11,190 bases of DNA from JAKEGN01 sp964465665 (GCA_964465665.1 CAYXKM010000109.1:1-11190); one strand, 5' to 3'. Shown: positions 1 through 7,167, counted from the first letter of the stretch. The notes: generated by a model from the letters alone, not told the origin. Numbers and translations: made by a program.

Positions 1-608
1 GTGATGCTGGTGATCATTGCTGCGATCGCGCGTGAGGAGCCGAGCGCGCGGCCACCGTGAGTGGCAAAGTACGGCACCATCGATGCGCAATACAGACGCG
101 CGCCCTGCCAGATTGCATTGCAGGCCACTTCGATCTCATCCATGTCGACTTTCCGGTACCAGCCGATGAAAACCGCATCCGCCGGCCCGGCATCCAGGTC
201 ATCGCGCCCGGGCAGCACGACCTCGAGCCCGGCATCCGCGATCGGCTTCCACACGCCCTCGACGCCGAGGACGACGATCCGGCGCATTTTCCTGCTCGTG
301 AAGTACGTTGCTGCGATCGTAGCCGGCGTCATGATTCTTTCCGCAGCCACGGTCAGGCCGGCTTTCCCGAGTTCCAGTGAAATGCCGGCGGGAGTCCGTA
401 CCGTGCCGTTGGTCATCACCAGCCAGGGGGTCTGCCTGGCATCGAGCAGTTGCAGCAGCTCGACAGCACCCGGCAGTGCAGTCACTGCATTGTTGCTTTT
501 GTCACCGAGCACCAGCGAGCCATCGAGATCGAACACATAGCCGCGGGCCGCGTCAATCCGCGCACGGATGCGCGCATCGATTGCGTCGGCATCCGAGCCC
601 CGGCTCAT
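1..608 (-). CDS. HAD-IIA family phosphatase (NagD-like), 3' end outside the window
   Basis: The frame is open from an ATG at 608 through the left edge, giving the first 202 residues. It shows HAD motif I, VFDLDGSL (residues 25-32, with D27 nucleophile and D29 acid/base), and motif II, VMTNGT (64-69). A cap region follows with IVVLGVEGVW (111-120) and VFIGWYRKVDMDE (146-158), which resembles the NagD/AraL/4-nitrophenylphosphatase class. Motifs III and IV would lie outside. The start overlaps the stop of the carboxyltransferase gene (ATGA, 605-608) and has AAGG five bases upstream, so translation is probably coupled. By position it is the candidate phosphatase that removes the temporary aryl phosphate after carboxylation, the role reported for AcvF in SYK-6 and HpeD in Rhodococcus. 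I do not remember whether those are HAD proteins, so the substrate is an inference. The protein is probably soluble and cytoplasmic; no signal peptide is visible. Confidence 0.85.
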   Translation of the reverse strand, partial: MSRGSDADAIDARIRARIDAARGYVFDLDGSLVLGDKSNNAVTALPGAVELLQLLDARQTPWLVMTNGTVRTPAGISLELGKAGLTVAAERIMTPATIAATYFTSRKMRRIVVLGVEGVWKPIADAGLEVVLPGRDDLDAGPADAVFIGWYRKVDMDEIEVACNAIWQGARLYCASMVPYFATHGGRALGSSRAIAAMITSI

Positions 609-2083
609 CCGGGCCTTGTCGCAGCGGAACGCAATTCGAGTCGGAAGCCCGGTTTGTCGATGATGATCTCGCCGCGTGGCGGCCGGTTGCGCAAACCTTC
701 GAGCAGCTTTTGCACCGGCCTCGCGTCGGGATTGTAATGTCGCGGCGTCTGATCGGCTTTGAGCATCGCCTCGACCTGCTCGCCAGGCATGACGGCCCGC
801 AGCAGGAACTCGTCGTCTGATTTGACGCCGGGATGCGCTTTGCGTTTGTCCTCGAGCGAGAATGCCGGCGGCTCTTCCATTATGGACTTTGCACGAGGCT
901 GCGCAAGGATGCGGTCTTTCACATTGCTGTCGATCTCGCCCGTGGTGCGACCGAAGCGACCGAGCGTGTAACGGATCACCTGGTCGGGAACCTGTGCGTA
1001 TCGTTCCCCTTTGACGACATTGCTGAAAGCTTGCGCGCACACGATCTGCGGGAACGGCGTCACCATGATTGGATAACCGAGTTCCGCGCGCACCTGTTCG
1101 ATTTCATCGATGACTTCCGGCAGGCGATGCTCGAGTCCGATTTCCGCGAGCTGGCGCTTAAGCGTCGTCATGACACCCCCGGCGAGCTGATGGCGCAGAA
1201 AGGACGCATCGTATTCACGCGGTGCGCCGTGCGGCAGTCCTTCCGCATTCGCGAGCCTCGTGAAGTAGTCGCCGACGACGTCCAACGCTTCTTCATCGAC
1301 ATCCACCGCATAACCGGCCTCGCGGAGATTGGCGATGGTCTGTGTCGCGGAGGGCAACGACGTGCCGCTCGCCAATGCGCCCGCCGCCGTGTGCAGCGCA
1401 TCGATGCCGAGTTCCGCGGCGAGCACATAGTTGAGTGGCGCAAGACCTATCGTGCAATGAGCATGCAACTCGAATTCCTTGCCGTTAAGCACGCTGCGGA
1501 TGGCCGGGAGCAAGGTCCTTGCACGTTCGGGTGTCAGTATTCCGGCAGGGTCTTTGAGGTAAACCACATCGACGTGAGGAGACGCTGCCGCCTTCGCGGC
1601 AATGCCGGCGTAAAAGCGGTCATCGTGCACGGCGCTCACGGTGTAGGTCAGTGCCGCCATGACTTCCGCATCGCCTTCCTGCTTGATGATCGCGGCAACT
1701 TCCAGCAATGCATCCATGTCGTGCATCGGATCGAGCACGATGAAACGCGAGATGCCATTTGCGATCAGCCTGCGGTAGACGAGCCGCATGAAGTCCCGGC
1801 CAGCGGTCTCCCAGGAAATGAATCGAAATCCGGTGCCGATGAATTGCAACGGCGTGCCGGGCATCGCTTTTTTCATCAGGCGGATGCATTGCCATGGATC
1901 TTCTTTGAAAGTCCGAACGGCGATGCCCATGTGCGTGCTCGAAGTGAAATCGAGCGCGCGGAAACCGACGCGCTCCATAGCCGGCGCGATCGCGAGCATC
2001 TGCGCGGAATTCAGGCCGGTGGCGCCCCACAGGCTCTGGTTGCCGTCACGGATCGAGACATCGACGAGCCGGATGTCAGGCAT
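605..2083 (-). CDS. Biotin-dependent carboxyltransferase subunit (PycB/OadA/transcarboxylase-5S type)
   Basis: This 492-residue protein is an HMGL-like TIM-barrel carboxyltransferase. Visible family marks are RDGNQS (12-17, metal ligand D13), VVYLKDPAGIL (173-183, with K177 in the place of the carboxylated active-site lysine), the metal-binding HAHCTIG (207-213; H207 and H209) and the GTSLPSATQT segment (240-249). The C-terminal helical region (about 290-470) resembles the PYC_OADA domain. No biotinyl domain is attached; the carrier is the separate upstream gene, whose stop lies inside this start (8-nt overlap, 2076-2083). Family members move CO2 between biotin and a methyl or enolisable ketone substrate. 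In this operon the likely acceptor is the acetyl group of a 4-phosphoaryl methyl ketone, giving an aroylacetate, as in HpeCBA/AcvCDE. A pyruvate carboxylase or oxaloacetate decarboxylase role is possible but fits the neighbouring kinase pair less well. Fold assignment is strong; substrate is inferred from context. Confidence 0.88.
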   Translation of the reverse strand: MPDIRLVDVSIRDGNQSLWGATGLNSAQMLAIAPAMERVGFRALDFTSSTHMGIAVRTFKEDPWQCIRLMKKAMPGTPLQFIGTGFRFISWETAGRDFMRLVYRRLIANGISRFIVLDPMHDMDALLEVAAIIKQEGDAEVMAALTYTVSAVHDDRFYAGIAAKAAASPHVDVVYLKDPAGILTPERARTLLPAIRSVLNGKEFELHAHCTIGLAPLNYVLAAELGIDALHTAAGALASGTSLPSATQTIANLREAGYAVDVDEEALDVVGDYFTRLANAEGLPHGAPREYDASFLRHQLAGGVMTTLKRQLAEIGLEHRLPEVIDEIEQVRAELGYPIMVTPFPQIVCAQAFSNVVKGERYAQVPDQVIRYTLGRFGRTTGEIDSNVKDRILAQPRAKSIMEEPPAFSLEDKRKAHPGVKSDDEFLLRAVMPGEQVEAMLKADQTPRHYNPDARPVQKLLEGLRNRPPRGEIIIDKPGFRLELRSAATRPG

Positions 2084-2564
2084 GCGCTGCCACCCGGATG
2101 CGCACGAGTGTGTCTTCGACTTCCACCGCTGCGCCGTTGCCGGCGCAGATCTCGATCACTTCTCCGCGGCAACCTGCCATCACCGAGTTCATGAGCTTCA
2201 TGGTTTCGACCAGCCCCAGGATCGAATCTTCGGTGACGGCGCTGCCGACCTCGGTAAACGGCTGGGCGCCGGGACTCGGCGCCCTGTAGAACGTACCTGG
2301 CATCGGCGGGCGGATTTCGCGGATGTCGCCGTTTGCGGCAGTGGCAGTCACCGGCATTCCTGCAGGCATACCGGATACCACTTCGGGTACTGGCTGCATC
2401 TCCACCGGCGTCGGTGTTCCCTTGCGCACCCACGACGCCTGCGATTTCTGACCGGTCTTACGCAGTGTGAGTTTGAATCGGTCGGTCTCGAGCTTCAGCT
2501 CGTCGTAGGGCGTTTCGTCAAGCAGCCTCAGGATCTCACGAACGTCTTCGTCGGTCAGGTTCAC
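2076..2564 (-). CDS. AccB-like biotin carboxyl carrier protein, GTG start
   Basis: The 162-residue product is close to E. coli AccB in length (156 aa). The N-terminal segment (about 1-36, DEDVREILRLLDETPYDELK) matches the AccB N-terminal region, a Pro/Ala/Gly-rich linker follows (about 40-80), and a C-terminal biotinyl/lipoyl domain runs from about 83 to 160. MPGTFYRAPSPGAQPF (88-103) resembles the AccB thumb region, and ETMKLMN (120-126) is the biotinylation motif with K123 as the biotin site. The usual motif is E-A-M-K-M-M-N, so two positions are substituted. The frame stays open upstream to 2729, but that extension is translated from the end of the ATP-grasp gene and has no carrier similarity. 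I chose GTG 2564 because of the GTGA overlap with the upstream stop, the GGAAGAA six bases before it, and the AccB alignment. It should carry CO2 between an unseen biotin carboxylase and the adjacent carboxyltransferase, rather than serving fatty-acid synthesis. Confidence 0.88.
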   Translation of the reverse strand: MNLTDEDVREILRLLDETPYDELKLETDRFKLTLRKTGQKSQASWVRKGTPTPVEMQPVPEVVSGMPAGMPVTATAANGDIREIRPPMPGTFYRAPSPGAQPFTEVGSAVTEDSILGLVETMKLMNSVMAGCRGEVIEICAGNGAAVEVEDTLVRIRVAAHA

Positions 2565-3664
2565 GAACGTTTCTTCCGTGCACTCATGAGCTGAACAACG
2601 TGGTCGAATGGCTTCTCGGCCGGTTTTGCCGCCGGCGCCTTTTCGCGGTTGGACCAGACGGTTTCCGGGCGGCTTTGCAGCAGGTAAACCGCCTGTGCCG
2701 GTAGCGCGGATTCCCGGGAAACCGCCCATTCGATGTCCTGTGGATTACCGTAGTGCTGCTCGACCTGCCGCGCCAACTGCCACAGGCTTCCGATGACGGC
2801 GTCCGTCAGGCAGGCGACGTCGCGGCGCTCGGGATCGACGGTCAGCTCGCGCACGCCACCGCCCGGGCGGTCGGGTACGTGTTCGATGAGCTTCGCCGAG
2901 ATATTCCGAGTGACGATCTCGCCCGTGACCTTGTTCACGACAAAGCGATCCGGCGTCACCTCGCCGCTGACGATGCAGGATCCGAGGCCCCAGCTTCCCT
3001 CGATCACGACGACGGACCTGTCGCCGGTAGTCGGGCTGCGGGTAAACATGACGCCCGCGCAGAGTGCATCGATCATCCCCTGCACGACCACGGCCATGGA
3101 CAGTTGGCCTTCCGGTAATCCGAGTCGCAGCCTGTAAGTGATCGATTCGCTGTTGTACAGGCTGGCCCAGCAGGCGCGAATGCGGTCGATGAGTTCGTCC
3201 TCGCCGGGAACCCACAGGTAGGTATCCTGCAATCCGGCGAAACTCGCCGTTGCGCTGTCCTCACAGGTTGCGCTCGATCGCACTGCGACCGGACAACCGC
3301 TGCCGTTGTTCGTTAACTGGCTCGAAACCTGGCTCGACAATTGGCGATAGCTCTCTGCGATGGCAGACACAATGTGCCGTGGCATCGGTGCCGCGAGCAG
3401 GCGCTCGCGTATCCGTTCGCTCACGCTGGCGACGCGCACCGCATCGTGGGTGTCGAGTGCGGCGATCTCTGTACGAATCTCACCGCGCGGATCGTTGATC
3501 GCGAGGAACTCCTCGAATGCGGCCGTCGTCACCACGAATCCGGGCGGCACGGGAAATTCCGCGCGCGTCAGTTCGCCGAGGCTCGCGCTCTTGCCACCGA
3601 CCGCCGGCCGGTCGGCGAGTGAGAGTTGCGGAAACCAGCGAATGAAAGTTGGGTCAGCCTGCAT
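2561..3664 (-). CDS. Dikinase ATP-grasp subunit (N-terminal part of PEP synthase; AcvAB/HpeHI or phenylphosphate synthase type)
   Basis: This 367-residue protein corresponds only to the ATP-binding PPDK_N part of PEP synthase. Motifs in order are VGGKSASLGEL (22-32), VPPGFVVTT (39-47), VAVRSSATCEDSATASFAG (126-144), VVVQGMIDALCAGVMFTRSP (192-211), IEGSWGLGSCIVSGEVTPD (221-239), IEWAV (311-315) and LLQSRPET (328-335). It ends about 30 residues after the last motif, so the phosphohistidine domain and the PEP/pyruvate-binding barrel are absent; the former is in the adjacent upstream gene. Split kinases of about 70 and 40 kDa are characteristic of phenylphosphate synthase and of the hydroxyphenylethanone kinases. 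The expected reaction is ATP plus phenol giving aryl phosphate, AMP and phosphate, with this subunit passing phosphate to the partner's histidine. It starts 26 nt after the partner gene with no clear Shine-Dalgarno, so coupling is likely. The enzyme class is clear; a phenolic ketone substrate is inferred from context. Confidence 0.9.
   Translation of the reverse strand: MQADPTFIRWFPQLSLADRPAVGGKSASLGELTRAEFPVPPGFVVTTAAFEEFLAINDPRGEIRTEIAALDTHDAVRVASVSERIRERLLAAPMPRHIVSAIAESYRQLSSQVSSQLTNNGSGCPVAVRSSATCEDSATASFAGLQDTYLWVPGEDELIDRIRACWASLYNSESITYRLRLGLPEGQLSMAVVVQGMIDALCAGVMFTRSPTTGDRSVVVIEGSWGLGSCIVSGEVTPDRFVVNKVTGEIVTRNISAKLIEHVPDRPGGGVRELTVDPERRDVACLTDAVIGSLWQLARQVEQHYGNPQDIEWAVSRESALPAQAVYLLQSRPETVWSNREKAPAAKPAEKPFDHVVQLMSARKKRS
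2571..2577 (-). promoter_or_regulatory. Ribosome binding site of the biotin carrier gene
   Basis: GGAAGAA on the minus strand lies six bases before the GTG at 2564 and inside the last codons of the ATP-grasp gene. It supports the GTG start over the upstream extension of the frame to 2729. Confidence 0.55.
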
Positions 3665-3690
3665 CGTGGTGAACCGGGATCAGCCGGATC

Positions 3691-5514
3691 TCAGTCCAGT
3701 ATCGTGACCACGCCCCTGTCGCCGTCAACGCGCACGCGCTGTCCGGTTCGGATGCGATGGGTTGCACGGCCGGTGCCGACGACTGCCGGCATGCCGTATT
3801 CGCGGGCGACGATGGCGGCGTGTGACATCGTGCCGCCGATGTCGGAAACGGCTGCCTTGATTTTCGGGAACACCGGTCCCCAGCTCGGCGTGGTAACCGG
3901 CGACACGAGTATGTCGCCTTCCCGTATCTGGCCGATGTCATTGACGTTCTTCAGCACTCTCGCCACACCTTCCACCACGCCCGGCGATGCGGCAAAACCA
4001 TAAATGGTGTTCTCATCGGCTTTTTCCGGCGCGCGGGACCAGGCTTTCAGCGTATCCGAGGTAATGCCCCAAAGCATTTGTACCGCAGGATCCTCGAGGT
4101 GCTCGGGCATGGGGCCGATGGCGATCGGGGCATCCCAATCCGCGAACTTTGCCAGGATCCCGCGTCGCCGCTTGACGACCGGCTGCCACTCATTCGCACC
4201 GAGCGGTTTGGTCCCCGCGGCCCAGGCAAGCATGACGTCGACCAGCGCCGCTTCGACCTCGCTGCTCTTGAGCTGAAAGATGTCTTCTCTGTTCAGCAGG
4301 ATTCCCTGACTCACGAGCAGGTCACCGAACTCACGCAACTTTGCGTAGAAGCGCGTCGTGAACCAGTGCTCGCAGTAGAACTTGTGATCCTCGACGTAAG
4401 GGAACACGCGGTGACACAAGCCGAGCATCTGGTCGAAAGCAATGCGCTCTTCCTCTGTGTCGAGCAGGGCACGGTACTCGTCGCTGATGCGTTTGCGCTC
4501 CGCTTTCAGTTCCTCGGTTTTGCGGAGGATGTCTTCGCCGGATTTGATCTGCACAATGAAGTGCGATATCGCCGAGAACGGCACGGTGCGGTCGTCGTCC
4601 CAGCTGCGGTGATAATGATAAAAACCGTCACCGACCGAGATGTTGAACCAGGGTTGCCGGATTTTATCGAACGCTGTGAGCCATTTCTTTCCTTTGTCAC
4701 CACTGTCCTTTATCGACTGGAGAACTACGACCGGGTCCTCGCCGTCGCCGAAGCATCCGTCGATGCCGAGATCGACCGCGAGCTGGGCGAGCGACTTGAG
4801 TTTGTCGTCGGCCTGAAACATCAGGATGTCGATACCGGCGACCATGCGTGCGACGGTCTGATCCGTGATCTCGGGAAAGGCTTTCTTGCAGAACTGGAAG
4901 AACACGAGGTAAGCACCGTATCCGAGCATCAGGAACTCGAAGTGGTGGTGCCACATCACGGAAAAGAGATTTATGCAACGGTGATAACTTTCGCGGACGA
5001 AATGATTCTGGGCGATTCCGCGCGCCTCCATCACGCTGCTTTCGTCATCGTACTCGGGCAGTTGCGGCACCTCGACGCTGTCGATCTCTTTGATCAACGC
5101 CATCATCTTGTCGCGCCACTTTGCGTACAACTCGTCCCAGTTCTCGAAATAGTGTCCGGCCCGCTTGTTGAAGACCTCGGTGCGGCGCGCGATCTGATCG
5201 GGGTCCGATACCGCGTGTGCGGTTATGTACACCCTGCCGTTGATGATGCGGTGTTCGACACCGAGCGTGGCGGGAAACGCGAATACACGCGTCGTGTTCG
5301 CGCCCATCGCCGTGTAAGGCACCTCGGCGGTCAGCGCGTCGAAGGCCGGCATCGGTTCCGGGAAGTGCATCGAGTTGCAGAACCAGAACACCTTGTCATC
5401 TGCAGCTTGCCTGCGTGTGTAGTACGGGTACATGTCCTCCCAGCCCTCGGTCCCGGGTACGGTTTCGATCTCGGAGGGCAGGGGAAAGGGGCGGCTCGCG
5501 ACCTTCTTTTTCAT
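3691..5514 (-). CDS. Dikinase phosphohistidine subunit (PEP-utilizing mobile domain; AcvAB/HpeHI or phenylphosphate synthase type)
   Basis: This 607-residue, roughly 70 kDa protein ends in a PEP-utilizer mobile domain (about 505-605). It begins YGFAASPGVVEGVARVL and contains GGTMSHAAIVARE, with H565 the expected phosphorylated histidine. The first 500 residues lack ATP-grasp motifs and the PEP synthase C-terminal barrel. They hold charged helices and an aromatic/His-rich stretch (MWHHHFEFLMLGYGAYLVFF) and probably form the phenol-binding part. This layout matches the large phenylphosphate synthase subunit of Thauera and the kinases of the acetovanillone pathway, and the ATP-binding subunit follows immediately. 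No CBS-domain third subunit is visible. The frame is open to 5649, but I chose ATG 5514: AGGA precedes it by eight bases, the protein then begins in the family style (PLPSEIETVPGTEGWE), and a consensus -10 box lies inside the would-be extension. It is the first gene of the operon. Confidence 0.88.
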   Translation of the reverse strand: MKKKVASRPFPLPSEIETVPGTEGWEDMYPYYTRRQAADDKVFWFCNSMHFPEPMPAFDALTAEVPYTAMGANTTRVFAFPATLGVEHRIINGRVYITAHAVSDPDQIARRTEVFNKRAGHYFENWDELYAKWRDKMMALIKEIDSVEVPQLPEYDDESSVMEARGIAQNHFVRESYHRCINLFSVMWHHHFEFLMLGYGAYLVFFQFCKKAFPEITDQTVARMVAGIDILMFQADDKLKSLAQLAVDLGIDGCFGDGEDPVVVLQSIKDSGDKGKKWLTAFDKIRQPWFNISVGDGFYHYHRSWDDDRTVPFSAISHFIVQIKSGEDILRKTEELKAERKRISDEYRALLDTEEERIAFDQMLGLCHRVFPYVEDHKFYCEHWFTTRFYAKLREFGDLLVSQGILLNREDIFQLKSSEVEAALVDVMLAWAAGTKPLGANEWQPVVKRRRGILAKFADWDAPIAIGPMPEHLEDPAVQMLWGITSDTLKAWSRAPEKADENTIYGFAASPGVVEGVARVLKNVNDIGQIREGDILVSPVTTPSWGPVFPKIKAAVSDIGGTMSHAAIVAREYGMPAVVGTGRATHRIRTGQRVRVDGDRGVVTILD

Positions 5515-5522
5515 GGCAGCAA

Positions 5523-5526
5523 TCCT
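5523..5526 (-). promoter_or_regulatory. Ribosome binding site of the kinase large subunit
   Basis: AGGA on the minus strand is eight bases before ATG 5514. It favours this start over the longer open frame that begins at 5649. Confidence 0.55.
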
Positions 5527-5532
5527 GGCACT

Positions 5533-5548
5533 GTTTCCAATTGGAAAC
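5533..5548. promoter_or_regulatory. 16-bp perfect palindrome, candidate repressor operator
   Basis: GTTTCCAATTGGAAAC is a perfect inverted repeat in the leader of the kinase operon. It starts 12 bases downstream of a consensus -10 box (5560-5565), at about +5 to +20 from the expected transcription start and 18 bases before the start codon. That location is typical of a repressor binding site. The A/T-centred half-site does not let me name the regulator family, and no regulator gene lies in the window. Confidence 0.55.
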
Positions 5549-5559
5549 CGGTACAGGGG

Positions 5560-5565
5560 ATTATA
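5560..5565 (-). promoter_or_regulatory. Consensus -10 box of the kinase-carboxylase operon
   Basis: The minus strand reads TATAAT, a perfect sigma-70 -10 hexamer, about 46 bases before the start codon. At the ideal 17-bp distance (5583-5588) the -35 region reads AACCAC, which has no match to TTGACA. The promoter may therefore depend on an activator, or the hexamer may be fortuitous. Confidence 0.45.
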
Positions 5566-5681
5566 GATGTTATGGATGTCGCGTGGTTGTTTGCGGCGTC
5601 CGCCAATCCCCGCGCGAATCACGCGATTCAATTCTCCGCGCAGAGTCATTCGACTGGGAGTGCAATCAGTAACTTGCGTCG

Positions 5682-5710
5682 TTAATCTGGCCGATTCGCG
5701 GTGCTAAACT
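5682..5710 (+). promoter_or_regulatory. Possible promoter of the O-demethylase operon
   Basis: TTAATC (5682-5687) and TAAACT (5705-5710) are 17 bp apart, and TG at 5702-5703 gives an extended -10. Matches to consensus are 3/6 and 4/6. The predicted start lies about 50 bases before the ATG at 5767. It is the best plus-strand candidate in the divergent gap but is weak by sequence. Confidence 0.33.
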
Positions 5711-5722
5711 CGGAACGAATAG

Positions 5723-5736
5723 CCGGGGAGTCCCGG
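5723..5736 (+). other. Small GC-rich hairpin in the O-demethylase 5' leader
   Basis: CCGGG-GAGT-CCCGG forms a 5-bp stem with a 4-nt loop between the proposed promoter and the ribosome binding site. It has no T-run, so it is not an intrinsic terminator. It may affect leader stability or be incidental. Confidence 0.3.
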
Positions 5737-5766
5737 TTTCTGATCGAAATCACGAGGTTGAAAGAG

Positions 5767-7167
5767 ATGAGTCACCAAAGCCTTGAGGCATTGCTGAAAT
5801 CCGTCGGCAATCCGGTCGAGTTGTTGCGGCATTCGCAGATCGGCGCCTATGTCTATCCTGTGGTCGCGCCTGAGTTTACCAGCTGGCGTGATGAGCAGCG
5901 GGCCTGGCGCGAGACCTGTGTGCTGTTCGACCAGTCGCACCACATGGTTGACATCTACATCGAAGGGCCCGACGCCCTGAAGATGATCAAGCACCTGGCA
6001 TTCAATACTTTCAATAATTTCACCGTCGACAAGGCGAAGCAGTTCATACCGTGCACCTACGACGGTTATGTCATCGGCGACGGCATCCTGTTCTACCTGG
6101 CGGACAAGAAGTTCGTGTTCGTCGGCCGGGCGCCGACGGCCAACTGGATCCAGTTTCATGGTGCGACCGGCGGCTACGACGTCAAGATCGAGAAGGACGA
6201 CCGGTCGCCGTCATTCCCCGGAGGAAAACCGGTCGTACGCAAGTGCTACCGCTACCAGATCCAGGGGCCGAATGCCTGGGCAGTGATCGAGAAACTGCAC
6301 GGCGGACCGCCGCCCGATGTGAAGTTCTTCAACATGGATGCCATCAAAATCGCCGGCCGCAAAGTGCGTGCGCTGCGCCACGGGATGGCCGGAGCACCGG
6401 GGCTCGAGGTGTGGGGGCCGTACGCCGAAGGCGAGGAGATCCGCAACGCCATCATGGAAGCGGGCAAGGAGTTCGGCATCCGCCGCGTCGGTTCGAGGGC
6501 CTATGCCACCAACACACTGGAGTCCGGCTGGATTCCGTCGCCCCTGCCCGCAATCTACTCAGGCAAAGCCATGAAGCCCTATCGCGAGTGGTTACCGGCA
6601 AACGGCTACGAGGGCACCGGTTCGCTCGGCGGCAGTTACCACTCGAATAACATCGAGGACTACTACCTGACGCCGTTCGAACTCGGTTACGGTCCTTTCG
6701 TCAAGTTCGAGCATGACTATATCGGCCGCGACGCACTCAAGAAGATTGCAGACGAGCCACATCGCAAGAAAGTGACTTTCGCCTGGGACGCAAAAGATGT
6801 TGCGAAAGTGATCAGTTCGATGTTCGTACCGGGCGAGGAGCACTACAAGTACATCGATCTGCCACTGTCCAACTACGCGTCGTCGTCGTACGACAAGGTA
6901 ATGAAGAAAGGGAAAACCGTCGGCGTTTCGATGTTCACGGGGTACAGCTACAACGAGCGCTCCATGCTGTCGCTCGGTTCTGTCGATCCGGACATCGAGA
7001 TCGGCTCGGAACTGACACTGGTCTGGGGCGAGGAAGGCGGCGGTTCGAGAAAGACCACCGTGGAGTCGCACAAGCAGGCTGAGATCCGGGTCGTGGTCAG
7101 TCCGGTGCCGTATTCCAGGGTCGCGCGGGAGCAGTATGCCGGCGGTTGGCGAACCACCGGGACATGA
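5767..7167 (+). CDS. ligM: Tetrahydrofolate-dependent aryl O-demethylase (LigM/DesA type, GcvT fold)
   Basis: The 466-residue product is nearly the length of LigM from Sphingobium SYK-6 (471 aa) and agrees with my memory of LigM over long stretches: SQIGAYVYPVVAPEF (23-37), VLFDQSHHMVD (about 52-62), HGMAGAPGLEVWGPY, GSRAYATNTLESGWIPSPLP and SMFTGYSYNE. Active-site positions are kept: Y30, H59 and Y246 correspond to LigM Y31, H60 and the catalytic Y247. The family moves the O-methyl group of vanillate, 3-O-methylgallate or syringate to tetrahydrofolate, giving protocatechuate, gallate or 3-O-methylgallate and 5-methyl-THF. I use ATG 5767 rather than GTG 5701 because GAGG lies nine bases upstream and the alignment begins there. 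It heads the plus-strand set with a CoA ligase and a gallate-type dioxygenase. LigM versus DesA preference cannot be settled by eye; the generic GcvT and DmdA relatives fit less well. Confidence 0.9.
   Translation: MSHQSLEALLKSVGNPVELLRHSQIGAYVYPVVAPEFTSWRDEQRAWRETCVLFDQSHHMVDIYIEGPDALKMIKHLAFNTFNNFTVDKAKQFIPCTYDGYVIGDGILFYLADKKFVFVGRAPTANWIQFHGATGGYDVKIEKDDRSPSFPGGKPVVRKCYRYQIQGPNAWAVIEKLHGGPPPDVKFFNMDAIKIAGRKVRALRHGMAGAPGLEVWGPYAEGEEIRNAIMEAGKEFGIRRVGSRAYATNTLESGWIPSPLPAIYSGKAMKPYREWLPANGYEGTGSLGGSYHSNNIEDYYLTPFELGYGPFVKFEHDYIGRDALKKIADEPHRKKVTFAWDAKDVAKVISSMFVPGEEHYKYIDLPLSNYASSSYDKVMKKGKTVGVSMFTGYSYNERSMLSLGSVDPDIEIGSELTLVWGEEGGGSRKTTVESHKQAEIRVVVSPVPYSRVAREQYAGGWRTTGT

Noticed and set aside
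833..2194. 453-codon open frame on the plus strand
   Set aside because: It is antisense to the carboxyltransferase and carrier genes, with no recognisable motif and an Arg/His-rich shadow composition.
2565..2729. N-terminal extension of the biotin carrier
   Set aside because: It overlaps the ATP-grasp C-terminus by 55 codons, has no carrier similarity, and the GTG at 2564 has a ribosome site and a stop-start overlap.
3691..5514. True PEP synthase or pyruvate phosphate dikinase split by a frameshift
   Set aside because: The order is reversed (histidine subunit before the ATP-grasp subunit), each gene has its own start, and the C-terminal PEP/pyruvate barrel is missing from both, as in phenylphosphate synthase-type enzymes.
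5515..5649. N-terminal extension of the kinase large subunit
   Set aside because: The extension contains the -10 box and palindrome, and AGGA precedes the internal ATG at 5514, where the family-like sequence begins.
4078..5685. 535-codon open frame on the plus strand
   Set aside because: It lies antisense to the kinase large subunit, which has clear family motifs. The translation shows no domain and is a shadow of GC-rich codon use.
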